Assembly: GCA_044425575.1 (NCBI GenBank)
Contig: JAWXVE010000002.1
Coordinates: forward strand, 1-64,000
Length of the DNA: 64,000 nt
Origin: JAWXVE01 sp044425575
Lineage (GTDB): Bacteria; Bacillota; Clostridia; Lachnospirales; Lachnospiraceae
Direction: 5' to 3'
Every line of letters starts with the position of its first letter. The stretch's first letter is position 1. The notes below the pieces were generated by a model. That model searched no databases, was not told where the DNA came from, and saw only the letters and a list, made by a program, of their open reading frames with translations. The position numbers and the translations under genes are program-made. Positions 34,586-42,138 of this stretch are shown here, one piece after another.

Positions 34586-35521
34586 CTACTGTTTCTCAAA
34601 TATACGCAATTTTGCACTTTTTGATCTTGCATTCCCACTTAACTCTTCTTCACTTGGTATGATTGGCTTCCTTGTAATTACTTTCCCTTGTGGTAATTTA
34701 CCACACATACATACCGGAAAATTAGGTGGGCATGTACAAGGATTGGCTAAATTCCGAAAGTGATTCTTTACAATACGATCTTCCAAAGAGTGAAAAGTAA
34801 TAATGCATAGTCTTCCCTGTGGATTTAATAATTCCACTAATTCTTCAATGGACTGCTTGAGTACATCTAGTTCATGATTGCACTCAATTCGTATGGCCTG
34901 AAACGTTCGCTTTGAGGGATGTCCACCTGTTGCACGTACTTTTGCTGGGATGGCTCCTTTGATAATATCATTTAATTGTCCTGTAGTCGTAATCTCACCG
35001 AATTCTCTTGCTTTTACAATATGTTTCGCAATATTCTGTGCAAAGGAATCTTCACCATATTGGCGAATCATTCTTGCCAACTCCCCTTGGGAGTACTCAT
35101 TCACAATTTCCTTAGCACTTAAAGATTGACGTTGATCCATTCGCATATCAAGCACTGTATCGTATTTATATGAAAATCCTCGTTCTATAGTATCAATCTG
35201 GTAAGAAGATACACCAAGGTCTAGTACAATACCATCTACCCCATTTACACCCTGTTGATTCATGCAAGACTTCATATTACAATAATTGTCTCTCAGTATG
35301 GTCACATGTTCTGCAAAAGGTTCTAACCGCTTAGTTGCAGCTTGAATTGCCGCCTCATCTTGATCAATTCCATACAACTTACCAGTACCTTGTAACCGCT
35401 TGGCTATATGGTAGGAATGTCCACCACCACCTAATGTTCCATCTACATAGATTCCGTTTTCTCGAATCTGTAATCCCTCTATTGTTTCTTCTAATAGTAC
35501 AGAAATATGTTTAAAATCCAT
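34586..35521 (-). CDS. rsmH: 16S rRNA (cytosine-1402-N4)-methyltransferase
   Basis: A 311-residue SAM-dependent methyltransferase that modifies C1402 in the ribosomal P site. It has HISVLLEETIEGL, the SAM loop YVDGTLGGGGHS, the conserved VLDLGVSSYQID, and RTFQAIRIECNHEL near the end. I start it at 35521 (AAAGGAG, 6 nt), not at 35545, which would run into mraZ. A cysteine cluster, CTCPPNFPVCMCGK, is typical of Firmicute RsmH. It lies between mraZ and ftsL. Confidence 0.96.
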   Translation of the reverse strand: MDFKHISVLLEETIEGLQIRENGIYVDGTLGGGGHSYHIAKRLQGTGKLYGIDQDEAAIQAATKRLEPFAEHVTILRDNYCNMKSCMNQQGVNGVDGIVLDLGVSSYQIDTIERGFSYKYDTVLDMRMDQRQSLSAKEIVNEYSQGELARMIRQYGEDSFAQNIAKHIVKAREFGEITTTGQLNDIIKGAIPAKVRATGGHPSKRTFQAIRIECNHELDVLKQSIEELVELLNPQGRLCIITFHSLEDRIVKNHFRNLANPCTCPPNFPVCMCGKLPQGKVITRKPIIPSEEELSGNARSKSAKLRIFEKQ

Positions 35522-35534
35522 ATATACTCCTTTG

Positions 35535-35966
35535 TTAGATTCCAAGTCCTAATTCTTCCATATGTTCTGCAATTGTTTCCATATCTTCCATGGTAGTAGT
35601 ATCCATCCAACGCTCTTTGCTCCAGATTTCAATTCTGCTCCCCACACCCACTAGAACTGCTTCTTTGGTAATCTCTGCAAATTCCCTCAAAATGCTAGGA
35701 ATTAACACTCTACCTTGCTTGTCTATTTCAATGCTTGCCGCTCCTGCTAGAAAAAAACGTACAAATTGGCGGGCATCTTTATTGGTTAATGGTAATGATT
35801 TTAACTTCTCTTCGAACACTTGAAATCCTGCATTGTCATACACAAATAAGCATCCGTCCAATCCCTTAGTAATGACAAAATCATCTCCAAGTGATTCACG
35901 AAGCTTCGACGGCATAATTAATCTGCCCTTTGCATCGATTGTATGGTTATATTCTCCCATATACAT
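35535..35966 (-). CDS. mraZ: Division/cell-wall operon regulator MraZ
   Basis: A 143-residue DNA-binding protein with two AbrB-like halves, each with the DxxGR motif: DAKGRLIMPSKLR (about 13-25) and DKQGRVLIPSILR (about 87-99). MraZ binds direct repeats in its own promoter and represses the dcw operon. The start at 35966 gives MYMGEYNHTID, which matches the family; GGTGAT just upstream serves as the ribosome binding site. It is first in the operon. The likely operator, four repeats, lies at 36013-36048. Confidence 0.95.
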   Translation of the reverse strand: MYMGEYNHTIDAKGRLIMPSKLRESLGDDFVITKGLDGCLFVYDNAGFQVFEEKLKSLPLTNKDARQFVRFFLAGAASIEIDKQGRVLIPSILREFAEITKEAVLVGVGSRIEIWSKERWMDTTTMEDMETIAEHMEELGLGI

Positions 35967-36012
35967 ATTCATCACCCATTATGTAACTGCTACAAAAAGT
36001 GTTTGTTGGCAT

Positions 36013-36048
36013 CCACTTCCCACCACTTTCCACCACTTTTCACCACTT
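36013..36048 (-). promoter_or_regulatory. MraZ operator, four 10-bp direct repeats
   Basis: On the minus strand AAGTGG occurs four times exactly 10 bp apart (complements at 36013, 36023, 36033 and 36043). MraZ from other bacteria binds GTGG/TGGG repeats at about this spacing upstream of mraZ. The repeats begin at the inferred transcription start, so binding should block transcription. Confidence 0.8.
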
Positions 36049-36055
36049 AATATGT

Positions 36056-36084
36056 ATCATACCGTAGAAATGCCCTTTTGACAA
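36056..36084 (-). promoter_or_regulatory. Sigma-A promoter of the mraZ-dcw operon
   Basis: Leftward, TTGTCA (36084-36079), 17 bp, then TATGAT (36061-36056). Each box has one mismatch to consensus. Transcription would start near 36049, at the edge of the MraZ repeats. Confidence 0.75.
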
Positions 36085-36096
36085 GCAAAAATGCAC

Positions 36097-36134
36097 AAAA
36101 AAAAGACCCTTTTTTTACCAAAAAAGAGTCTTTT
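36097..36134 (-). terminator. Rho-independent terminator after lgt
   Basis: AAAAGACTC and GGGTCTTTT arms (minus strand) are extended by A-T pairs and followed leftward by four or more T. It separates lgt from the mraZ promoter. Confidence 0.75.
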
Positions 36135-36175
36135 CTATATCTAGCGTTCTCGATTGTCCAAATAACTATATGTGG

Positions 36176-37045
36176 TTATTCTGTCACTTTATTCCGAAAA
36201 TGTTTTTTACACAAAATAAAGATTTCGATTGCAATTGCAACTACAAATAGAGATGCTCCCAACAATTGTGAAACAGCAATCTGCGTTGTTCCAATTAAAA
36301 GTTGGTCTGTCCGCATTCCTTCTACAATGGCTCGACCTAGTCCATAACCGCCTAGATACATCACAAGGATTTCTCCTCGGTAGTTCTTATGCTTATAATA
36401 TAGAAGCATGAGGATTAACAAAATGCCATTCCAAGCACTTTCATACAGAAAGGTTGGGTGCACTTGGATATAATCAATCCCTTCTGTAACATGGGCTAAT
36501 ATGTCAGGTGTCAAATCACTTGTGCGAACTGCAGCTAGGGGTAACCTCATAGCAAATAATCCATCACTATATCCTCCAAACGCTTCTCGATTCATAAAAT
36601 TCCCATATCTACCTATCATTTGCCCAAGTACCAACCCTGGTATGGCCGTGTCTGCCATTTCTAAGAAAGACAACTTCTTAATACGTGTATACACATATAA
36701 AGTAAGCAAAGCAGCTATAACACCACCATAAATTGCAAGACCGCCACCTCGTATATTTAAGATTTCCTTTATATTATCTTTGTAATACTCCCAGGAAAAT
36801 GCCACATAATAAAGCCTGGCACCAATTAAGGCAAAGATTAACCCATAGATCAAGTAATCCCAGTAGTGATCTGGATTTTGACCGGTTTGCTTGGCAATAT
36901 GGGAAGCCAACAGTAAACCTGCAAAAGCACCAATACCAATAATAATTCCATAAAAAGCAATGGAAAACCCAAATACTGTAACGGACTTTGGAACATGTTC
37001 CAGATAAATTCCTAAATTCGGAAATGCAATTGCATCTACACCCAT
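36176..37045 (-). CDS. lgt: Prolipoprotein diacylglyceryl transferase
   Basis: A 289-residue, seven-helix membrane enzyme that attaches diacylglycerol from phosphatidylglycerol to the lipobox Cys of lipoproteins. It has the catalytic His/Tyr region (IYGLIFALIGARLYYV), the Lgt signature GQMIGRYGNFMNREAFGG and the ending GLGRAIVEGMRTDQL. The two solute-binding lipoproteins at 20664 and 40688 and OppA at 61759 would be substrates. GGGGGTGA precedes the ATG. It lies 18 bp after ychF. Confidence 0.96.
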   Translation of the reverse strand: MGVDAIAFPNLGIYLEHVPKSVTVFGFSIAFYGIIIGIGAFAGLLLASHIAKQTGQNPDHYWDYLIYGLIFALIGARLYYVAFSWEYYKDNIKEILNIRGGGLAIYGGVIAALLTLYVYTRIKKLSFLEMADTAIPGLVLGQMIGRYGNFMNREAFGGYSDGLFAMRLPLAAVRTSDLTPDILAHVTEGIDYIQVHPTFLYESAWNGILLILMLLYYKHKNYRGEILVMYLGGYGLGRAIVEGMRTDQLLIGTTQIAVSQLLGASLFVVAIAIEIFILCKKHFRNKVTE

Positions 37046-37063
37046 ATGTTCACCCCCACTTTT

Positions 37064-38161
37064 TTACACATTAAAACGGAATAAAATTACGTCTCCATCT
37101 TGTACTACATACTCTTTTCCTTCTAGCCCTACCAAACCTTTTTCTTTGGCAGCTGATATGGAACCATACTCTAACAAATCATGGCAACGAACTACTTCTG
37201 CTCTAATAAATCCTCTCTCAAAATCTGTATGTATCTTGCCAGCAGCCTGAGGTGCTTTTGTTCCCTTTGTAATGGTCCATGCTCTTGTCTCATCTTCACC
37301 ACTAGTCAAGTAGCTAATTAAACCTAGCAAGCTATAACTTGCTTTAATTAATTTCTCGAGTCCTGATTCCTCTAATCCCAGTTCTTCAAGGAACATTGTC
37401 TTCTCGTCTTCATCCAATTCTGCTATTTCCTGCTCAATCTGAGCACAGATCACAAATACTTCACTATCTTCTTCCTTCGCATATTCACGTACAGATGCTA
37501 CCAACGCATTCTCTATACCATCATTGGCAAGATCATCTTCAGCCACATTAGCTGCAAAAATAACCGGTTTACTCGTAAGTAAATTATAAGAGGTAATCCA
37601 CTCCACTTCTTCATCATCACCGGCTACAAAGCTTTTTGCCATCGTTCCCTCTTCTAAATGAGCTTTTAGTCGTTCTAACAAAGATAATTCTTTCGCAAGT
37701 GTTTTATCATTCTTAGCACCTCTTACCGTCTTAGCAATTCTACGCTCAATCATCTCAATATCTGAGAAAACAAGTTCTAAATTAATGGTTTCAATATCAC
37801 GCATAGCATGAATTGATCCATCTACATGAATTACATTGGTATCTTCAAAGCAACGCACAACGTGCACAATTGCATCCACTTCACGTATATTGCTAAGGAA
37901 TTGATTTCCTAATCCTTCTCCCTTTGATGCTCCTTTTACAAGTCCTGCAATGTCTACAAATTCAATAACAGCTGGTGTCACTTTTTTAGATTGGTACAAA
38001 TCGCCTAACATTTGCAATCTCTTATCTGGTACTGTTACAATGCCAACATTGGGATCAATGGTACAAAACGGGTAATTAGCAGATTCTGCCCCTGCCTTTG
38101 TAAGCGAATTAAATAATGTACTTTTCCCAACATTAGGAAGTCCAACGATTCCAAGTTTCAT
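37064..38161 (-). CDS. ychF: Ribosome-binding ATPase/GTPase YchF
   Basis: A 365-residue Obg-family NTPase. G1 is GLPNVGKST at the N-terminus, G3 is in VDIAGLVKGASKGEGLGN, and the NTPxxE-type specificity motif region (NVAED) is atypical, as usual for YchF, which prefers ATP. A coiled-coil insert (about 130-200) and the C-terminal TGS domain (DFERGFIRAEVV) are present. I start it at 38161 (AAAGGAG, 9 nt), giving the family's normal length. It marks the left edge of the conserved block; accessory DNA begins right after it. Confidence 0.96.
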   Translation of the reverse strand: MKLGIVGLPNVGKSTLFNSLTKAGAESANYPFCTIDPNVGIVTVPDKRLQMLGDLYQSKKVTPAVIEFVDIAGLVKGASKGEGLGNQFLSNIREVDAIVHVVRCFEDTNVIHVDGSIHAMRDIETINLELVFSDIEMIERRIAKTVRGAKNDKTLAKELSLLERLKAHLEEGTMAKSFVAGDDEEVEWITSYNLLTSKPVIFAANVAEDDLANDGIENALVASVREYAKEEDSEVFVICAQIEQEIAELDEDEKTMFLEELGLEESGLEKLIKASYSLLGLISYLTSGEDETRAWTITKGTKAPQAAGKIHTDFERGFIRAEVVRCHDLLEYGSISAAKEKGLVGLEGKEYVVQDGDVILFRFNV

Positions 38162-38415
38162 AGTTCTTATCTCCTTTATTTTCAAGGCTTTTAGCCATTT
38201 AGATGTTTCGATTTATACCATGGCATAAGTCGTTAATTGCGGTTGTATCCACTCTGATTCTATCTGTAGAGTGAATTAACTTGTCCATTATAGCATTATA
38301 GACTTTCTTTTTCAATACTCCTTGGCAAACCTGCGGGTATGTGCATTTTCTGTCTTCGCATTATTTGGGCAGGAAAATATGAATCCTACTATATGAACAT
38401 TGTCGCTAGAGTCAT

Positions 38416-38780
38416 CTACTTCTTACCGAACCTGCTCGTATGTGCTTTTCTACGTTCCATTTCTATATGTTCCTTGGCATCGTATTCAAATAAGTTCATG
38501 TGCCAGACCTCCGCCTTATGTTTCCGCAGAAACTCTGCTAGAATATCATTGTTAATGCAGTCTCCAATTGCTTGTTCGATTGCTTCTTTCATATCCATTG
38601 TTTTACTATATGTTTTGACTAAATCTACACAGGCAACGTATTCTGCCAATGTCTTACATTTATTCATTAAATCTTTGTTATAGCCTTAGTTAATATTTAG
38701 AATGAGCCATCTTTGCTCCGTATTCGTTATGCAATCACGTATGTCTGCATATTTTGCATAGGTGAGTGAAAATTAGTAAC
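38416..38780 (-). pseudogene. Remnant of an Rpn/PD-(D/E)XK-nuclease transposase-family gene
   Basis: The readable C-terminal part (83 residues from 38667) contains CKTLAEYVA, MKEAIEQAIGDCINNDILAEFLRKHKAEV and NLFEYDAKEHIEMER. These are typical of the tail of Rpn-like nuclease/transposase-family proteins common in Lachnospiraceae. In the same frame upstream, KYADIRDCI and LNIN-stop-GYNKDLMNKC can be read, with a TAA at 38686-38688 interrupting it. The catalytic N-terminal domain is absent. It is a decayed mobile or toxin-related gene, not a functional one. Confidence 0.6.
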
Positions 38781-38807
38781 ATCTACGATTTCCGAAACCT
38801 GCAACAA

Positions 38808-38857
38808 TAAAAAGCCAATACCTGAGAGTATGAAAATTTCATATCAAAGGCATTGGC
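38808..38857 (-). terminator. Rho-independent terminator of the sugar-utilisation operon
   Basis: GCCAATGCCT pairs with AGGTATTGGC in leftward RNA (38857-38848 and 38823-38814), followed by TTTTTATT. The loop itself holds the palindrome TATGAAAATTTCATA. It lies 46 bp after the last permease gene. Confidence 0.8.
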
Positions 38858-38903
38858 ATTTTCTTAAAAACATTTTGCTATTTATTATGGCACTAATAAA
38901 CTC

Positions 38904-39728
38904 CTATAACTTTGCACCAGAAGTTGCTACTCCTTCAATAAACTGCTTTTGGAATATTAAGTAAAGAAGGATAATCGGAACACTCGCAATCACTGCTGCC
39001 GCCATTAACTCAGGATAGTTTGTGGTGTATTGTCCTTGTAATTTTGCTAAAGCTACTGACAATGTCATGGAATCATTCCTAGTATTAACAATCATCGGCC
39101 ACATAAGCTCCTTATATGCAAATAATGCTGTGAAAATTCCTAGCGCAACCATACTTGATTTTGTTAACGGCAACATAACGTAAAAGAATACTTGTGGCGG
39201 GTTACATCCCTCAATTTTGGCCGCCTCTTCAAGAGACATAGGTAACGCTAAAAATGCCTGCCTAAGCAAAAATACTCCAAAGGTTGATACAATTCCTGGT
39301 AACACTAGTGCGAACATAGTGTTTAACATATTCAAATTTGCAACTATTTTATACTGTGGAATTAAATATATTTGTGTAGGTACCATCATTTGTAATAACA
39401 CTAATCCAAATACAATATTCTTCCCTTTAAACTCCAACCTTGCAAGTGCATAAGCTGCTGTTGATGATGTTACAATCGCAAGTATAATTCTAATAAAGAT
39501 TAGTATTAACGTGTTAGCATATAATGCATAAAAATCATACATTTGTGTCACAGATAGATAGGCATCTACTTTCCATTCTGATGGAAAAATTACTAACGGA
39601 TCTACAGCTGTAGTTTCTGCTATTGTCTTAAATGATGTGAGTATCATCCATATAAATGGCACCATCATAATAATGGCAGTAATACTTAATAGTATATATA
39701 TTATTCTATTTTCCGCTTTATTTTTCAT
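38904..39728 (-). CDS. Sugar ABC transporter permease, MalG/CUT1 type
   Basis: A 274-residue permease with six helices and the CUT1 EAA loop (EEAAKIEGCNPPQVFFYVMLPLTKS). The C-terminal GAVKG-like ending is IEGVATSGAKL. It pairs with the MalF-type permease encoded upstream and the binding protein at 40688. The start at 39728 follows GGAAGGTGA; the frame's earlier Met at 39749 has no site. No ATP-binding subunit is encoded in the locus, so it probably uses a shared MsmK/UgpC-type ATPase from elsewhere, as is common for CUT1 systems in Firmicutes. Confidence 0.92.
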   Translation of the reverse strand: MKNKAENRIIYILLSITAIIMMVPFIWMILTSFKTIAETTAVDPLVIFPSEWKVDAYLSVTQMYDFYALYANTLILIFIRIILAIVTSSTAAYALARLEFKGKNIVFGLVLLQMMVPTQIYLIPQYKIVANLNMLNTMFALVLPGIVSTFGVFLLRQAFLALPMSLEEAAKIEGCNPPQVFFYVMLPLTKSSMVALGIFTALFAYKELMWPMIVNTRNDSMTLSVALAKLQGQYTTNYPELMAAAVIASVPIILLYLIFQKQFIEGVATSGAKL

Positions 39729-39770
39729 AAATTCACCTTCCCATTCCAATAACTAAACCATTCTATCCTA

Positions 39771-40664
39771 TTATTCGTAATGAACCCATTTTTTCTGCAT
39801 TTTCAACTGCATTGCCGTTATCATCAAAGTGATAATTAATAACACAACTGCTACCGTTGCTCCATAACCAGTATTCTTTTCTGTAAATGTATATCGATAA
39901 AACAAATAGACTAATGATTGTGTATTTTTCAATGCCGGATTAGATACATCTACCATCATATATATTAACTCAAATACCTTTAATGCAGCTATAATTCTTG
40001 TTATACATACAAAGAAAATTGAAGGGGACATTAATGGAACTGTGATATACAAAAAAGTCTTAATACTAGTTGCACCATCTATTTCAGCAGCTTCATAGTA
40101 ATCATGTGGTATTTCTTGTAAACCTGCAAGAAATATGACAATGTTATAGCCTAAAACAGTCCATACCCCTACTAGGGCTATTGTGATAATTGTAATATCT
40201 GGATTAGAAAGCCAATTTACTTTAATATTTAAAAGATTATTCACTAATCCATAATCTGAATTTAATAGCCATCTCCAAATCATGGCAACTGCAGATGGGG
40301 CTGCTACAGTTGGGATAAAAAATATTGCTCGATATATGCCTCTACCTTTAATAGATTGATTGAGCATAGTTGCCAACACTAAGCCAATCACTATAGAAAT
40401 AGGAACTTCAACAACCATATATACCAATGTATTAAAGAGGGTTCTCCATAATTCGGAATTGCCCAGTACAGCTTTATAATTATCAAATCCAACAAATACA
40501 TTGCCTCGTCCAAAATCTCCTGTTTTAAAGAAACTTTGATAAATGGTTACGCCTATAGGTATAATATTTGTTGTAAGTAATCCAATTAACATTGGCAAAA
40601 CGAAAATCCAGCCCCAGATCACATCTTGCCTCTTATTCTTTTTCAGAATCTTGTCCTTAGCCAT
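39771..40664 (-). CDS. Sugar ABC transporter permease, MalF/CUT1 type
   Basis: A 297-residue permease with six helices. It begins with a basic cytoplasmic segment, then WGWIFVLPMLIGLLTTNIIP. The EAA motif is YEAAEIDGATSIKTFLYITVPLMSPS. It forms the pore with the MalG-type permease 42 bp downstream. The ATG at 40664 follows GGTGAG; a GTG six nt upstream is a possible alternative. By context the substrate is a mannose-containing glycoside, inferred as mannosylglycerate. Confidence 0.92.
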   Translation of the reverse strand: MAKDKILKKNKRQDVIWGWIFVLPMLIGLLTTNIIPIGVTIYQSFFKTGDFGRGNVFVGFDNYKAVLGNSELWRTLFNTLVYMVVEVPISIVIGLVLATMLNQSIKGRGIYRAIFFIPTVAAPSAVAMIWRWLLNSDYGLVNNLLNIKVNWLSNPDITIITIALVGVWTVLGYNIVIFLAGLQEIPHDYYEAAEIDGATSIKTFLYITVPLMSPSIFFVCITRIIAALKVFELIYMMVDVSNPALKNTQSLVYLFYRYTFTEKNTGYGATVAVVLLIITLMITAMQLKMQKKWVHYE

Positions 40665-40687
40665 ACACACTCACCATTTCCCATTTT

Positions 40688-42064
40688 TTATTCTTCTGCT
40701 ATCACTGCATTCATATCCTCAGCCATTTTTGCACCTAAATCTTCAGGAGTTATAGTTTCTAAAAATAGAGATTTCATATCTTCATTAATCAAGGTTTCCC
40801 ATACTGCTGTTGATTTAGTATAAGGGTAAATTACAACATCATCCATCATAGCTAAATGATTTTCTAAGCTGAATCCTTCTACGGAAGTTGTCCAAAGTTC
40901 TGCAAGTCCATTATACGCAGACATTGTAACTCCTAATTCAGCTTGCATAGCTTGTCCCTCTTCTGACCCTAGGTATTCAATCAATAACCAAGCTTCTTCT
41001 GTATAATCGCCATTTGCCGATGCCACCCATCCAAGTCCATTATATACTGACACTCGCCTACCAGTTTCCGAATCCATTGGAAGTACCGCAACATCTGCAT
41101 TTTCAGCAGTGTATTCATTATCTCTGTAACTTGCAACCATCCAAGAACCGCCCAGTGTCATTGCTACTTTACCAGCAGTAAATAGTCCACTAACACTATT
41201 CTCAGAAATAGACGAAAGATCTGGCATTGAACCATCTGCTATTATGTCTGCTAAATACTGATATGCTTTAATGGATTCAGCTGAATCTAACATGGAAGCC
41301 GTATTATCTTCATTTAACACTTCTCCACCCATACTGTACACCAAATTGTACCATCCATCATTATGATCATCCGGCGCTGTAACAAAACCATATTGACTAC
41401 CATCTTCTTTTGTAAGTTGTTGGGCAACTTCTCTTAATGTATCCCAAGTCCATGTCTCGTCTGGATATGGAATACCAGCTTCATCAAACATTGATTTATT
41501 GTACCATAGCGCAATCGTGTCCATATCTTTTGGAACTGCATAGGTCTTTCCATCATACATATATAACTCCCAAAGATCTTCTGGATAATTTTCATATTCA
41601 ATTTCTGCACTGGCTTCAATTTTATCAGTTAAATCCAACAACAAATCATTAGACATATATCGTTCAGCATCTTTATTTGCCATCCAGAAAACATCTGGCA
41701 ATGAGCCACCTTGTGCCCCTGCTTCTAGCATTGTCCAATATTCTGCATAAGTAACTAGTGTTACTTCTGTTTGTATCCCTGTATTACTGGTAAATTCTTC
41801 GAAAATTTCTGTTAATCCAGGTAATTGGTTTGAATCCCACAGTGCAATACTTAATGTAACATCACTGCTCGCCGTTGCAGACTCACTACTTGTTCCTTCA
41901 CTACTACTTGTTCCTTCACTACTACTTGTTCCTTCACTACTACTTGTTCCTTCACTACTACTTGTTGTTTCATTTGTTTGCGTAGATGTACTACAGCCCA
42001 TCATAGATAATGCCAAACAACTCATTACTACATACGCACACAACCGTTTCATTTTTCTCTTCAT
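40688..42064 (-). CDS. Family-1 sugar-binding lipoprotein
   Basis: A 458-residue lipoprotein. Signal peptide and lipobox (LSMMGCS, Cys24) are followed by a Ser/Thr/Glu/Gly tether with SSSEGT repeated four times, and then a CUT1 binding domain (about 68-458). Typical binding-domain segments are LSIALWDSNQLPGLTEIFEEF, LPDVFWMANKDAERYM, WYNKSMFDEAGIPYPDETWTWD, and FTAGKVAMTLGGSWMVA. It delivers the sugar to the two permeases encoded downstream. AGGAGG precedes the ATG. In this locus the expected ligand is a mannosyl glycoside such as mannosylglycerate; the sequence does not prove it. Confidence 0.92.
   Translation of the reverse strand: MKRKMKRLCAYVVMSCLALSMMGCSTSTQTNETTSSSEGTSSSEGTSSSEGTSSSEGTSSESATASSDVTLSIALWDSNQLPGLTEIFEEFTSNTGIQTEVTLVTYAEYWTMLEAGAQGGSLPDVFWMANKDAERYMSNDLLLDLTDKIEASAEIEYENYPEDLWELYMYDGKTYAVPKDMDTIALWYNKSMFDEAGIPYPDETWTWDTLREVAQQLTKEDGSQYGFVTAPDDHNDGWYNLVYSMGGEVLNEDNTASMLDSAESIKAYQYLADIIADGSMPDLSSISENSVSGLFTAGKVAMTLGGSWMVASYRDNEYTAENADVAVLPMDSETGRRVSVYNGLGWVASANGDYTEEAWLLIEYLGSEEGQAMQAELGVTMSAYNGLAELWTTSVEGFSLENHLAMMDDVVIYPYTKSTAVWETLINEDMKSLFLETITPEDLGAKMAEDMNAVIAEE
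41890..41961 (-). repeat. 18-bp tandem repeat in the sugar-binding lipoprotein gene
   Basis: Four consecutive 18-bp units with a TTGTTCCTTC core at 41890, 41908, 41926 and 41944. They encode the SSSEGT tether repeats after the lipobox and can expand or shrink without a frameshift. Confidence 0.92.
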
Positions 42065-42138
42065 TTTCTTTCCTCCTATGTGTTTTTATAAGTTAATTCA
42101 TACTATGAACAAAACTTTTAATGAATCTAGATAACAAG

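Larger units (their letters stand above)
38162..38903. other. Accessory intergenic region with gene remnants
   Basis: A 742-bp stretch without an intact gene. It holds a decayed Rpn/transposase-like fragment (38416-38780), two diverged copies of a short motif (ACCTGC..GTATGTGC near 38331 and 38433), and a terminator at 38808-38857. The copies suggest a second, older remnant of the same gene tail. Confidence 0.5.

Noticed and set aside
41885..41965. Regular short repeats that might suggest a CRISPR array
   Set aside because: Units are contiguous, 18 bp, in frame and without spacers; they encode a lipoprotein tether.
38904..42064. Reading the CUT1 transporter as a maltose system
   Set aside because: The neighbours are a GH38 mannosidase, glycerate kinase and CdaR-type regulator, with no amylase or maltose phosphorylase.
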